Positions 15,442 to 25,060 of a DNA stretch of 64,000 nt are shown here, in pieces. A program made the position numbers and the translations under genes. The notes beneath the pieces were generated by a model. That model had not been told where the DNA came from, did no database searches, and saw nothing but the letters and a program-made list of their open reading frames with translations. How positions within the stretch are numbered: position 1 is the first letter of the stretch; the number at the start of each line of letters is the position of its first letter. Origin of the DNA: Rubrobacter_D sp963840835 (GTDB taxonomy: Bacteria > Actinomycetota > Rubrobacteria > Rubrobacterales > Rubrobacteraceae); NCBI GenBank assembly GCA_963840835.1, contig CAWJAM010000009.1:124001-188000 (forward strand), read 5' to 3'.

Positions 15442-16250
15442 GCCGGCGCTACAGGCGGCCCGACAAAGCCCGCACGCGGCGCCTGCTCGTACGCTACCAC
15501 AAGCGGGGCGACGAGGGCGCCAGGGAGCGGGTGATCCAGGAGCAGCTTCCACTGGCCGAGTTCCTGGCCCGCAAGTTCGCCGGCCGCGGAGAGCCACTCG
15601 ACGATCTGGTGCAGGTAGCCTCCGTCGGCCTGATCAAGGCCGTCGACCGCTTCGACGTGGACCGCAAGATCGAGTTCTCGACCTACGCGACCCCGAATAT
15701 CCTGGGGGAGATCAAGCGCTATTTCCGCGACAAGGGGTGGGCGATGCGGGTCCCGCGCGGCCTGCAAGAGCTCCGCCAGTCGGCGAAGGAGGTCATCAGG
15801 GATGTGACGGTAAGGACAGGGCGTTCTCCTTCGCTGCAGGAGCTCGCCGAGGCCCTCGACGCTGACGTTGAGGGGGTGGCCGAGGCCCTGACGCTCGGGA
15901 GGGCCTACAACACGGCCAGCCTCGACGCGCCGGTTAGCCAGGACGAGCCCGAGGGGGACACGATCATCGACCTCCAGGCGGACGACAGGTCCCTCACGGA
16001 GGGGTTGGAGGACAGGTTGCTCCTGCAGGAGGCCATAGACGGCCTGAAGGGCCAGCAGCAGCAGATACTCAAGCTCCGCTTCAACGAGGGCAAGACGCAG
16101 ACCGAGATCGCCGATCGCATAGGTGTGAGCCAGATGCACGTCTCCAGGCTCCTGAGACGGGCCATCGAGGACCTGCGCATGGAGCTGGAACACATGGAAA
16201 ACGGCCGCGAGGCAGGCGATTTGACCCCGGACGGCGCCCGTGCAGAGTAG
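15438..16250 (+). CDS. SigB/SigF-family sigma factor
   Basis: A 270-residue sigma-70 group 3 factor. Region 2 is EPLDDLVQVASVGLIKAVD with EFSTYATPNILGEIKRYFRD, region 3 is QELRQSAKEVIRDVTVRTGR, and region 4 is QQQILKLRFNEGKTQTEIAD with GVSQMHVSRLLRRA. The family controls general stress or sporulation genes. GTG 15438 overlaps the stop of the anti-sigma-like gene, and the sigma gene's own 3' end overlaps alaS by 11 bases. That is an unusual coupling of a stress regulator to a housekeeping synthetase. Confidence 0.92.
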   Translation: MSRRYRRPDKARTRRLLVRYHKRGDEGARERVIQEQLPLAEFLARKFAGRGEPLDDLVQVASVGLIKAVDRFDVDRKIEFSTYATPNILGEIKRYFRDKGWAMRVPRGLQELRQSAKEVIRDVTVRTGRSPSLQELAEALDADVEGVAEALTLGRAYNTASLDAPVSQDEPEGDTIIDLQADDRSLTEGLEDRLLLQEAIDGLKGQQQQILKLRFNEGKTQTEIADRIGVSQMHVSRLLRRAIEDLRMELEHMENGREAGDLTPDGARAE

Positions 16251-18873
16251 CGAGCTCAGGCGCCGGTTTCTGGACTTCTTCATCGAGCGGGGGCACAGAC
16301 CCTACCCTAGCTCCTCCCTGATTCCGCACGAAGACCCCTCGGTCCTGTTGACCACGGCGGGGATGCAGCAGTTCCTGACCTACTTCACCGGCCAGGACAC
16401 CCCGCCCACCCCGCGGGCCACAAGCGCCCAGAAGTGCTTTCGCACCCAGGACATCGAGGAGGTCGGCGACGAGAGCCACCTTACGTTCTTCGAGATGCTC
16501 GGGAACTTCTCCTTCGGGGACTACTTCAAGAAGGAGGCCATCGACTGGGCCTGGGAGTTCCTGACGGAAGACCTGGGGATTCCACCGGAGCGGCTCTGGA
16601 TCACGATCTTCGAGGGCGACGAAGACGCCCCCGAAGATCTGGAAGCGAAGCAGTTGTGGATGGACATCGGGGTGCCTGAGCACAAGATCTTCGGCCTCCC
16701 CAAGAGCGAGAACTGGTGGGGGCCGCCGGGTGAGACAGGCCCCTGCGGCCCGTGCTCGGAGATCTACTACGATTACGGAGAAGAGTTCGCGTACGGCGAC
16801 CCCACCGAAGACCCCAGATACGGCCCCGGTGGTGAGGAAGGCGACCCGCGCTTTTTGGAGATCTGGAACCTCGTCTTCAACCAGTACGAACAACGTAACG
16901 ACGGAAGCCTGACCCCCCTGGCCAAGACGGGCATCGACACCGGCATGGGCCTGGAGCGGACCGCGGCAGCCGTCCAGAACGTCCTCTACGTCTACGACAC
17001 GGACGTCTACGCGCCGATCTTCGAGAAGATAACCGATGACACCGACATAAAGCTGGGCCACGCCGAGCCTACCGACCGCGCCATGCGTATCGTCGCTGAC
17101 CACGCGAGGAGCATGGCCTTCCTGATCGCCGACGGCGTCAGACCGGGCAACCAGCGCCGCGAGTACGTGCTTCGCCGCATAATACGACGAGCTATGGTGC
17201 AGGCCCACTCGCGCCTCGGCATGAGCCCGGAGCAGCTCGCCGGGCTCGCCGGCATCGTGGTCGATAACATGGGCGACTACTACGCGGAGTTGGATGCGGC
17301 GAGGGAGGAGATACGCCGCGTCGTCACTGCCGAGGCGGCGAGGTTCGTTGAGATCTACGAGTCTGGGATGTCGCTCCTGGTCTCTGAGATAGGGCGGATG
17401 GGCGGCGGGAACTTCCCCGGCGACGTTGCATTCACGTTGCACGACACTTACGGGTTCCCCGTGGAGGTGACGCGGGAGGTACTCGTCGAGAGGGGTATAT
17501 CGCTCGATGAGGCGGGTTTCGAGGCGGCGATGGAGGCGCAGAGGGACCGGGCCAGGGAGGCCATGCAGGGCTACGAGCGGGTCGTCGCCGCGTTCAGGGA
17601 CCGGGAGATCCGGAGCCGCTTCGTCGGCTACGAGCGCGAGCAGGTCGAGACGCGGATAGTCGCGATCGAACCCATCCCCGACGCCCAGGGGGAGGTGTAC
17701 GTCGTACTGGCCGAGAACCCGTTCTACGCGACGGGCGGTGGACAGGTGGCCGACGAGGGTTGGGTCTCCTCAGAAGACGGGCAGCTCGAGGTCTTCGACG
17801 CGATCCCAGCCGGCGACTACCAGGTCCTGAGGGCCAGGGTCGAGCGGGGTTCGTTCGGGGCCGGGGACGCCGTAAGGGCCTCCATAAACAGGGTGCGGCG
17901 TCAGCAGATAGAGGCAAACCACACGGCCACACACATCCTGCACTGGGCCCTGAGGGCCGTTCTCGGGCAGGATGTCGTACAGGCGGGCAGCTACGTTGGG
18001 CCGGATCGGTTGCGGTTCGACTACCGTTACGGGGGGAGGGTGACGGAGGAGGAGATCCGGCGCGTACAGGAGGTCTCGCTGCAGAAGATCACCGAGAACC
18101 AGCCCGTCCGGTACTTCACGACCACCCTCGGGGAGGCGCGCAACCTCGGCGCGATAATGCTCTTCGGCGAGAAATACCCAGACCTGGTCAGGGTCGTCGA
18201 GGTCGACGGTTTCTCGCGCGAGCTTTGCGGCGGGACGCACGTGCGCGGCAGCGCGGAGATCGGGGCCTTCAAGATCCTCTCCAACCGCAAGCACGGCGCC
18301 GACCTCTACCGCATCGAGGTCATAACGGGCCGCGAGGCGCTTGGTTACCTGATCGGCGCGACCGAGACGGCCGAGGAGGTTTCGGATGCCTTGAAGGTCG
18401 AGATCGGCGACCTCCCCGAGGCCGTGGGAAGGCTGCGCGAGGAGGTAAGGACCTCGCGTGAGGCCGCCAGGGAGCATACCTTGAAGGAGGGCCTCGAGGA
18501 GGTTGGGGACCTCGTGGAGGGCGCCCAGCAGGTCAACGGAGCCAGGGTGGTAACGGGGCAGGTCGTCGCCGCGGACATCAGGGGGCTGCGCCAGATCTCC
18601 GACGACGTCAAGAACCGTCTCGGCGGTCCCTCTGCAGTGGTGCTGGCCGCCGCGCTCGGGGGCAAGGCGGTTCTGGTCGCCAACCTCCATCCCGAGGTCT
18701 CGCAGCGGGTTGGGGCTGGGGAGATCGTACGCGAGGTCTCGGGCGTGCTTGGTGGCGGCGGGGGCGGGGGCCCGACGATGGCCCAGGCCGGAGGTGGCAA
18801 CCTGGAGGCCATCCCCGACGCCCTCGCGAGGGTGCGCGAGATCCTCGACCAGCGCCTCGCTGACGCGGAGTAG
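16240..18873 (+). CDS. alaS: Alanyl-tRNA synthetase
   Basis: An 877-residue class II synthetase, full length. It has a catalytic core with RRRFLDFFIERGHRPYPSSS, the NFSFGDYFKKEAI segment and motif 3 GMGLERTAA. The editing domain carries the zinc-type HTATHILHWALR and the CGGTHVRGSAEIGAF motif, which clears mischarged Ser/Gly. The C-Ala domain ends with the glycine-rich linker and TMAQAGGGNLEAIPDAL. GTG 16240 lies inside the sigma gene. alaS-ruvX-mltG is a conserved bacterial order, and the genes are almost contiguous here. Confidence 0.97.
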   Translation: MQSSELRRRFLDFFIERGHRPYPSSSLIPHEDPSVLLTTAGMQQFLTYFTGQDTPPTPRATSAQKCFRTQDIEEVGDESHLTFFEMLGNFSFGDYFKKEAIDWAWEFLTEDLGIPPERLWITIFEGDEDAPEDLEAKQLWMDIGVPEHKIFGLPKSENWWGPPGETGPCGPCSEIYYDYGEEFAYGDPTEDPRYGPGGEEGDPRFLEIWNLVFNQYEQRNDGSLTPLAKTGIDTGMGLERTAAAVQNVLYVYDTDVYAPIFEKITDDTDIKLGHAEPTDRAMRIVADHARSMAFLIADGVRPGNQRREYVLRRIIRRAMVQAHSRLGMSPEQLAGLAGIVVDNMGDYYAELDAAREEIRRVVTAEAARFVEIYESGMSLLVSEIGRMGGGNFPGDVAFTLHDTYGFPVEVTREVLVERGISLDEAGFEAAMEAQRDRAREAMQGYERVVAAFRDREIRSRFVGYEREQVETRIVAIEPIPDAQGEVYVVLAENPFYATGGGQVADEGWVSSEDGQLEVFDAIPAGDYQVLRARVERGSFGAGDAVRASINRVRRQQIEANHTATHILHWALRAVLGQDVVQAGSYVGPDRLRFDYRYGGRVTEEEIRRVQEVSLQKITENQPVRYFTTTLGEARNLGAIMLFGEKYPDLVRVVEVDGFSRELCGGTHVRGSAEIGAFKILSNRKHGADLYRIEVITGREALGYLIGATETAEEVSDALKVEIGDLPEAVGRLREEVRTSREAAREHTLKEGLEEVGDLVEGAQQVNGARVVTGQVVAADIRGLRQISDDVKNRLGGPSAVVLAAALGGKAVLVANLHPEVSQRVGAGEIVREVSGVLGGGGGGGPTMAQAGGGNLEAIPDALARVREILDQRLADAE

Positions 18874-18876
18874 GCC

Positions 18877-19293
18877 TTGCCACACTCGGGGCGCGTCGCC
18901 GCTCTCGACCTCGGGGAGGTGCGCACCGGCGTCGCCCTCTCCGACCCCGGGGGCGTCATCGCGAGTCCCCTCGAAATCGTGCCGAGCGGTGACCTCCCCG
19001 GGTACGTGCGCCATCTCGTGGACGAGCGGGGCGTGGGCGAGATCGTCGTGGGGGTGCCGAAGACACTCGGTGGGGAGATCGGCTACCAGGCCCGCAGGAT
19101 TTTGTCTACACTAGACGACTTGAAGCGGGAGTTCCCCGGCGTAAGGTTCGTCGAGTGGGACGAGCGGTTTACGACCCGCCTCGCCGCGTCGGGCGGCCGC
19201 GGGGCTGGCAAGAAGAAGCGGGCCGTGAGGGTTGATCACCTGGCGGCCGCCAGGATGTTGCAGGAGTACCTCGAAGCAGGAAGGGATGTTTGA
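18877..19293 (+). CDS. ruvX: YqgF/RuvX putative Holliday junction resolvase
   Basis: A 138-residue RNase H-fold nuclease. It has the first acidic strand VAALDLGEVRTGVALSDP, the second IVVGVPKTLGGEIG with the following helix, and the third segment VRFVEWDERFTT. The final Asp region is VDHLAAARMLQEYL. The family acts in pre-16S rRNA 5'-end processing and may resolve junctions. TTG 18877 lies 3 bases after the alaS stop. The 3' end overlaps mltG by 4 bases (TTGA). Confidence 0.9.
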   Translation: MPHSGRVAALDLGEVRTGVALSDPGGVIASPLEIVPSGDLPGYVRHLVDERGVGEIVVGVPKTLGGEIGYQARRILSTLDDLKREFPGVRFVEWDERFTTRLAASGGRGAGKKKRAVRVDHLAAARMLQEYLEAGRDV

Positions 19294-20399
19294 GGCGCTA
19301 CGACAAGGGCAGGCGACACGACCGGGAGGATCTCGACGCCAGGCTAAACGCCATCCAGAACTCCGGTCCGCGAAGAAAGCACCGCAAACGGCGCTGGAAC
19401 GCGGGTCCAACCGTCCTTGGCATCCTTCTCGTGCTCGTCGTCCTCGGCGCCGTCTACCTCATTTACGCCGCGGCGACGGGGGTCGAGCAGGACGCGAAGC
19501 GGCCGGTCGAGGTCGAGGTGGTCAAGGGCGACACGCTCTCTGACGTCGCCACCAGCCTCGAAGTGGCCGGGGTCATAGGCAGCGCCTTCGTCTTCGAGCT
19601 GCAGGCCCGGTACGAAGGGTACGGGACAGAGATACAGACCGGCCGCTACACCTTCGAGCCCGGCCAGGACAGCGGGACGATACTCCGGAAGCTCACGGCA
19701 GGCAAGGCCGTGCCCACGATCACGGTAACGATCCCCGAGGGTCTCACGCTCCGGGAGACTGCGAGGACCGTCGCGGCCGACAGCCCGGTCTCTGCCTCAG
19801 GGTTCGAGAGCGCGGCGCGCAAGACCGACTACGGGTACGCCTTCCTCGAAGATTCCGGCATCCAGACCTCGGAAGGGTACCTCTTTCCCGCCAGATACGA
19901 TTTCGAGAAGGGCGTCAGCGCCCCGCAGATCGTGGACAGGCTGCTCGGGCAGTACCTACTCGAGACCGAGACCCTTGACATCGGCGGTGCCAGGGAGCGC
20001 CTCGGCCTGACGGAGCATCAGCTCGTCACCGTGGCCTCGCTCGTCGAGAAAGAGGCCGCCTCGCCCCAAGAGAAGCCGCTCGTGGCGTCGGTGATCTACA
20101 ACCGCCTCGAGCGAGGCATGCCGCTCCAGATCGACGCGACGATCCAGTACGCCCTGGAGAGACCCAAGGAGAACCTGTCGCTCGCCGACCTCGAGGTAGA
20201 TTCTCCGTACAACACCTACCAGAACGAGCGCCTTCCGCCAGGACCAATCTGCAGCCCCGGCCGCGAGTCCCTCAAGGCCGCGCTCAACCCCGAACAGACG
20301 GACTACCTGTACTACGTCCTCGAGGCCGACGGCGAGACCCACTTCTTCACCGCCGACTACGACGACTTTCTCAGGGCGAAGGCGGAAGCAGGGCGCTAG
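19290..20399 (+). CDS. mltG: Endolytic murein transglycosylase MltG (YceG)
   Basis: A 369-residue inner-membrane enzyme that cuts nascent glycan strands and so ends peptidoglycan chain growth. It has a basic cytoplasmic N-terminus, one membrane helix (VLGILLVLVVLGAVYLIYAA), a LysM-like region (VEVVKGDTLSDVATSL), then the catalytic YceG domain with LVTVASLVEKEAASPQEK (catalytic Glu) and VIYNRLERGMPLQIDATIQY. SPYNTYQNERLPPGPICSPG is the family signature. It overlaps ruvX, consistent with the usual alaS-ruvX-mltG order. Confidence 0.95.
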   Translation: MRRYDKGRRHDREDLDARLNAIQNSGPRRKHRKRRWNAGPTVLGILLVLVVLGAVYLIYAAATGVEQDAKRPVEVEVVKGDTLSDVATSLEVAGVIGSAFVFELQARYEGYGTEIQTGRYTFEPGQDSGTILRKLTAGKAVPTITVTIPEGLTLRETARTVAADSPVSASGFESAARKTDYGYAFLEDSGIQTSEGYLFPARYDFEKGVSAPQIVDRLLGQYLLETETLDIGGARERLGLTEHQLVTVASLVEKEAASPQEKPLVASVIYNRLERGMPLQIDATIQYALERPKENLSLADLEVDSPYNTYQNERLPPGPICSPGRESLKAALNPEQTDYLYYVLEADGETHFFTADYDDFLRAKAEAGR

Positions 20400-20400
20400 T

Positions 20401-20441
20401 CAGCACGCTGCGGCCGCAGGCCGGAGCGTGCTCTGTACCTT
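20401..20441. repeat. GTCAGCACG palindromic repeat unit
   Basis: AGCACGCT and AGCGTGCT form the outer stem, with an inner GCGGCC/GGCC palindrome. The outer word CGTGCTGAC(T) on the minus strand is the same linker used in the arrays at 43795 and 55474. It begins just after the mltG stop and could act as a terminator hairpin. Confidence 0.6.
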
Positions 20442-20594
20442 GCAAATCTGCGCCTTTTCGGGGAAGATCATCGGGGTTGGCCGATCCGCGGTCGGGTTGT
20501 GGCGCCATGTAGGCTCTTGTGCCCGTCGGGACGTGCGCGGACCGGTCGTCCGAGAATCCACTTGGTGTGGGAGACGAAGGGTCGTGCCGTGGGT

Positions 20595-22160
20595 ATGGCA
20601 ACGCTGGCGACGGACGAAAGGATGGGTTTGGGTAGGCGGGCGAGTAACGAAAGGCCGGAAGTGGGGATCACGCGCCGGAGGTTCCTCGGTGCCCTCTCGG
20701 CCGGAACGGCCTGGATCGCGCTGTGCGGCTCCCTTGGTTGCGGGCGGAGCGGGCGCACCCGGGCGGCCGCCGCGCCCCGGGGGTCTGGCCTGGCGAGGGC
20801 TTTTCGCTCGCGGCCCGATCTCCGCCCGCCTGCCATCAAGGTCAACACCAACGCTCCTGGGGCGAGCCCGGGATACGTATTCGTCTCCCCCAAGAAGGCC
20901 CCCGGAGAGAAGGCCCCCAGCCAGGACGCGCCCCTGATCGTCGACAGCGACGGCGAGCCGGTCTGGTTCCATCCGCTGAAGGATGCGGAGGCCGACGCCT
21001 TCAACTTCGAGGTCCAGAGCTACAAGGGGGAGAAGGTGCTCACCTGGTGGGTGGGTCACCACACCGGCTACGGCCAGGGCGTCTACGTCATAGCAGACAG
21101 CTCCTACAGGGAGCTAAAGAGGCTCGTGGCTGGCAACGGCCTAAAGGGCGACCACCACGAGTTCTTGATCACGCCCCAGGACACGGCGCTTATAACGATC
21201 TACAACAAGGTAGGGATGGACCTCTCCTCGGTAGGGGGACCTGTTGATGGGACAGTACTGGACGGCATCGTGCAGGAGCTAGACATCGAGAGCGGGGAGG
21301 TCATCTTCGAGTGGCACAGCCTGGAGCATGTTGGCCTCGAAGAGTCTTACTACCAACCGTCGCCAGAGCTCGAGTCGGCGTTCGACTACTTCCACATCAA
21401 CTCCGTAGATCCCTATCCTGATGGATACCTGACCATCTCGGCTCGCAGGACCTCCACCGTCTACAAGGTCGACCGCACTACGGGCGAGGTCGTCTGGCGT
21501 CTCGGCGGCGAGAGGAGCGACTTCGACATGGGGCCGGGCACCCGCACCGACTGGCAGCACGATGCCCGCCGCCACCCCGACGGCGCTATCACCATCTTCG
21601 ACAACGGTGGAGTTACCAAGGACGTAGAGTCCCGCGGCATCGTCGTCGAGGTCGACGAGGACGCCATGAGGGCCACTCTGGTCGGCGAGTACACGCGTCC
21701 GGCCAAGACGCTGGCCGCCACACAGGGCAACATGCAGGTCCTGCCCAACGGAAATGTCTTCGTCGGATGGGGCAGCGAGCCGTTTTTCTCCGAGTTTGCC
21801 CCCGACGGCGAACTGCTCTTCGACGCCGGCTTCCCCTCCGCGGTCGAGTCTTACAGGGCCTTCCGCTTCCCGTGGAAGGGGTTCCCGGAAGACTCACCCG
21901 CCATAGCCGCCGAGTCTGGGCAGGGAGACGAGGTGACCCTCTACGCCAGTTGGAACGGCGCTACAGAGGTCGCCAGCTGGCAGGTGCTGGCCGGTAGCGG
22001 CCCCGAAGAACTGGAGCCTATCGGATCAGCCCCCCGAAAGGGCTTCGAGACCGTCGTAGCGCTCAACACGAGCGAGCCGTACGTCGCGGTGAAGGCCAGG
22101 GACGGGTCGGGCCGGGCACTTGGCACCTCCCATCCGGTCAAGCCGGTAGACCAGGCGTAA
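20595..22160 (+). CDS. Arylsulfotransferase-family Tat-exported protein
   Basis: A protein of about 521 residues. The N-terminus has a twin-arginine signal (TRRRFLGALSAG) followed by a hydrophobic stretch and a Cys (GSLGC) that could be lipidated. The body is beta-propeller-like with repeated motifs such as DHHEFLITPQDTALIT, FDYFHINSVDPYPDGY and TDWQHDARRHPDGAITIFDN, typical of the arylsulfotransferase_2 family. Closely spaced His residues fit the active site of that group, but the substrate is unknown. Start uncertain: ATG 20595 is used, and ATG 20622 (after GAAAGG) is also possible. It overlaps the next gene by one base (TAATG), so the two are coupled. Confidence 0.8.
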   Translation: MATLATDERMGLGRRASNERPEVGITRRRFLGALSAGTAWIALCGSLGCGRSGRTRAAAAPRGSGLARAFRSRPDLRPPAIKVNTNAPGASPGYVFVSPKKAPGEKAPSQDAPLIVDSDGEPVWFHPLKDAEADAFNFEVQSYKGEKVLTWWVGHHTGYGQGVYVIADSSYRELKRLVAGNGLKGDHHEFLITPQDTALITIYNKVGMDLSSVGGPVDGTVLDGIVQELDIESGEVIFEWHSLEHVGLEESYYQPSPELESAFDYFHINSVDPYPDGYLTISARRTSTVYKVDRTTGEVVWRLGGERSDFDMGPGTRTDWQHDARRHPDGAITIFDNGGVTKDVESRGIVVEVDEDAMRATLVGEYTRPAKTLAATQGNMQVLPNGNVFVGWGSEPFFSEFAPDGELLFDAGFPSAVESYRAFRFPWKGFPEDSPAIAAESGQGDEVTLYASWNGATEVASWQVLAGSGPEELEPIGSAPRKGFETVVALNTSEPYVAVKARDGSGRALGTSHPVKPVDQA

Positions 22161-24265
22161 TGGGTAAAGACCGCTTCCACCTCCGATGGTTCGAGACCGC
22201 CGTCGCGCTCGCGGGGGTCGCGTCGTTCGCCATCGTCGGGCCGTTCGGGGACGCGTTCGCGGCAGCGCCGGGGGTCCTGCTCCTGGCTACCCTGGCATTG
22301 TTTCTGACGCCGGGGATCTTGCTCGTGCGTTGGTTCTTCGGCGAGTATTTCTCCGGTGTCGCGCTCGTGCCGGCGGCCTTCGTAATGAGCGTTGGGCTCT
22401 TCGCACTTTCGGGCCTGCCCGTGCTTATCTCGCAGACCACCCTCTCCGTGTACCTGTGGGTCTGTGGCGCGATCGTCGCCGTTTCCTTGCTGGCCGCGGC
22501 GGTCGTAGCCCTCCGCCCCGAGTGGGCGATCGGGGTCGGGACCGGGTTCGCGGTCTCGGATCGCGGGGGGCTGATGTGGGTGCCTTTCGTCGCGCTCGTC
22601 GCGGTGCTGGCTTGCATCACCAGGTTCACCGCCCCAAGCTCCTTCGGCGACATCTGGATCTACCTCTCCTGGGTCAGGGAGTACCTCGACGGGAACATGC
22701 TTGCCTCCGTAGAACCCTTCTTCGGGGATGATGTTGGGCTCTCTCGCGCCAGGATCAACGGCTGGATACTGGAGCAGACTGCGGTCGCCAGGGTCTCCGG
22801 GGTCGACCCTGTCCACGTGGTCTTCTCCTACCTGAACCCGACGCTCGCGGTCGTGGCGTTCCTGGTCTTCTACGCGCTGGCGCGCATCTTGTTCAAGAGC
22901 GAGAGGGCCGCGCTCTTCTCCGGCTCGCTCTACGCGCTCTTTTTCCTGGTTCACCTGAGCCAGTCGCGCATTACTTGGGGGGGAGAGTTCGTCCAGCGTT
23001 TGCCCGAGGACAAGCTGGTCGCCAAGTTCCTGTTCTTCCCCCTCGCCCTCGCCTTCGCGTTCGCCTTCCTTCAAGGCGGGGGGAAGAGGTACTTCTGGGG
23101 TTTCGCGTTTCTGTGCTCCGCCGTCATGGCCGTTCACCCCATAGGGCTCGCGATCATCGGGATCTCCATGGCCGGTTTCGCCGTCGTGCACCTCGCGGCA
23201 GAGCCGCGTAGCCGCGACGCGTGGGCCAGGGTCTCGGCGATGGGCCTTGCCGGCGTCACGATCATCGCCGTCCCCGCGGTCATCGTCTCGCTATTCACCG
23301 ACGAACCGCTCACGAACGTGCTCGCCGACTCGGACATCAACTCGGGCGACCCTGACGTGCTAAGGAACATGATCTTCGTAAGCCCGGAGAGGAACCGCAT
23401 CCTGGAGCTGGCGGACGGCTCGTACATGATGCACCCATCGCTCATCCTCGATCCCCTGATCGCGACCGCTTTCCTGATCGGGCTTCCCTTCCTGCTCTGG
23501 CGCCTGAGGCGGAGCCTCGCGTCGCGCCTGCTCTTCGGAACGTTTTACGTTACGACGCTTGTGGTCTACGTGCCCCCGATCGCCACATTCCTCGGGGACA
23601 ACGTCGTGCTCCCGGGCCAGATCTGGCGCCTGGCGTGGCCGATTCAACTCGCCGCTATGCTGACGCTGGGCTGGGTCCTCTGGACCGCGACCGGCTACGC
23701 TGTCGGGTGGTTGGAAGGCCTCGGGCCTGCACGTTATCTCGGGCGGGTATTGCCGGTCTTGCTAGTAGTCGTCCTGGCGGTCGCCGCCGTTCCCCAGGCG
23801 CGTGCCGGCATGGAGTCAATAGCGGCGCACAGGGAGAAGAGTCGCGAGTCGGGGTCATATCCTTCTGACCCCATCTTTCCCTGGTTTCGCGACGAGGTTC
23901 ACTCGCCGGTAGTCGTGCTTGCTTCGGATATCCCGAGCGCCCGCATCCCCGCTTACTCCGCCGAAGCTAACGTCGTCAGCCGCAGGGGCAGCCTGGTCCT
24001 CAAGGTCCTGCCCGAGCTGAAGAAGAGGGTGTCTGGCCGGATCCACGTGCCCCAGGGCTCCCTCGACGTGCGAGACTTCTTCGGAAGGACGACAGGGGAA
24101 CACCGTGCGGAGATCCTGCGCCGCAACCGGGTGGATAAAGTGATGGTCGAGAAGGGTTCGCCGCTCGCCGACTGGTTGGAGCGAGGCCGTGCCTTCGAGC
24201 CCGTGGATACGCCCAGCGAGAGGTACGACCTGTTCACCGTGGATCTCGGAGAGCTGCCCGGATAG
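22160..24265 (+). CDS. Large multi-pass membrane protein, glycosyltransferase (GT-C)-like
   Basis: A 701-residue protein with about 13-15 membrane helices, for example LLLATLALFLTPGILLVRWF and VLPVLLVVVLAVAAVPQA. After the fifth helix comes a periplasmic loop FGDIWIYLSWVREYLDGNML, an acidic membrane-edge motif like that of lipid-linked-sugar GT-C enzymes, and a soluble C-terminal tail of about 160 residues. The tail (VVVLASDIPSARIPAYSAEA) resembles the extracytoplasmic part of dolichyl-mannose-type glycosyltransferases. No closer family can be named from sequence alone. It is coupled to the arylsulfotransferase-like gene upstream, so both may decorate a surface polymer. Confidence 0.65.
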   Translation: MGKDRFHLRWFETAVALAGVASFAIVGPFGDAFAAAPGVLLLATLALFLTPGILLVRWFFGEYFSGVALVPAAFVMSVGLFALSGLPVLISQTTLSVYLWVCGAIVAVSLLAAAVVALRPEWAIGVGTGFAVSDRGGLMWVPFVALVAVLACITRFTAPSSFGDIWIYLSWVREYLDGNMLASVEPFFGDDVGLSRARINGWILEQTAVARVSGVDPVHVVFSYLNPTLAVVAFLVFYALARILFKSERAALFSGSLYALFFLVHLSQSRITWGGEFVQRLPEDKLVAKFLFFPLALAFAFAFLQGGGKRYFWGFAFLCSAVMAVHPIGLAIIGISMAGFAVVHLAAEPRSRDAWARVSAMGLAGVTIIAVPAVIVSLFTDEPLTNVLADSDINSGDPDVLRNMIFVSPERNRILELADGSYMMHPSLILDPLIATAFLIGLPFLLWRLRRSLASRLLFGTFYVTTLVVYVPPIATFLGDNVVLPGQIWRLAWPIQLAAMLTLGWVLWTATGYAVGWLEGLGPARYLGRVLPVLLVVVLAVAAVPQARAGMESIAAHREKSRESGSYPSDPIFPWFRDEVHSPVVVLASDIPSARIPAYSAEANVVSRRGSLVLKVLPELKKRVSGRIHVPQGSLDVRDFFGRTTGEHRAEILRRNRVDKVMVEKGSPLADWLERGRAFEPVDTPSERYDLFTVDLGELPG

Positions 24266-24338
24266 AAATACATCCCTGGCCATGGACCCGTTCGGTAGAA
24301 TGCTATTCTCTACACCTTTGCCTTAGGAGGGAGATCCA

Positions 24339-25013
24339 TTGACGTATTTCGGACGGCTGGGTGACAGGGTGGTCGGAGCCCCTTCGATACTCGCGGCCGA
24401 TTTCGCGAACCTCGCCGAGGAGGTCCGTCGGGCAAAAAGGGGCGGCGCCGAACTCGTCCACTTCGACGTGATGGACAACCACTTCGTCCCCAACCTGACC
24501 GTTGGCCCGGCCGTCGCGGCCTCGCTCGCGGCCGCCGTAGACCTCCCCATAGACGCCCACCTGCAGATGACCAACCCAGACAGCCTGATCCCCTCTTTCG
24601 CAGATGCGGGGGTGGTGAGCATCTGCGTCCAGCCCGAGGTCTCCACGCACCTGCACCGCACGCTCGAGCTGATCCGGGCCGGAGGCTGTGAAGCCGGCGT
24701 GGCCCTGAATCCGACGACCCCGCCCGAACTCATAAAGTGGGCCCTTCCATACTTGGACTACATAAACGTCATGAGCGTAAACCCCGGCTTTGGGGGCCAG
24801 ACCTTCATCCCAGAGATGGTCGAGAAGGTCAGACGCCTCAAACAGATGACCGACGTCCCCATCGAAGTCGACGGCGGCATCACGGCCCAAACCGCTCCGC
24901 TCATGGTCGAGGCCGGCGCCCAAATCCTGATCGCCGGCTCCGCCGTCTTCAAAGGCGAGCCCGAAATCGAGATGCGGCGAATTATAGAGGCCGGGCAGCG
25001 AGCCATGCGTTAG
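24339..25013 (+). CDS. rpe: Ribulose-phosphate 3-epimerase
   Basis: A 224-residue TIM-barrel enzyme interconverting ribulose-5-phosphate and xylulose-5-phosphate in the pentose phosphate pathway. GAPSILAADFANL, HFDVMDNHFVPNLTVGP (metal His and Asp), LQMTNPD in the usual HLM position, INVMSVNPGFGGQTFIP and EVDGGIT are all in place. TTG 24339 follows AGGAGGGAG. The next genes make riboflavin from ribulose-5-phosphate and GTP, so rpe may help supply that precursor. Confidence 0.95.
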   Translation: MTYFGRLGDRVVGAPSILAADFANLAEEVRRAKRGGAELVHFDVMDNHFVPNLTVGPAVAASLAAAVDLPIDAHLQMTNPDSLIPSFADAGVVSICVQPEVSTHLHRTLELIRAGGCEAGVALNPTTPPELIKWALPYLDYINVMSVNPGFGGQTFIPEMVEKVRRLKQMTDVPIEVDGGITAQTAPLMVEAGAQILIAGSAVFKGEPEIEMRRIIEAGQRAMR

Positions 25014-25060
25014 GCAACAGGACTTCTCTCTGTATCAGGACCCTCGCGGTCCGCCACCCA

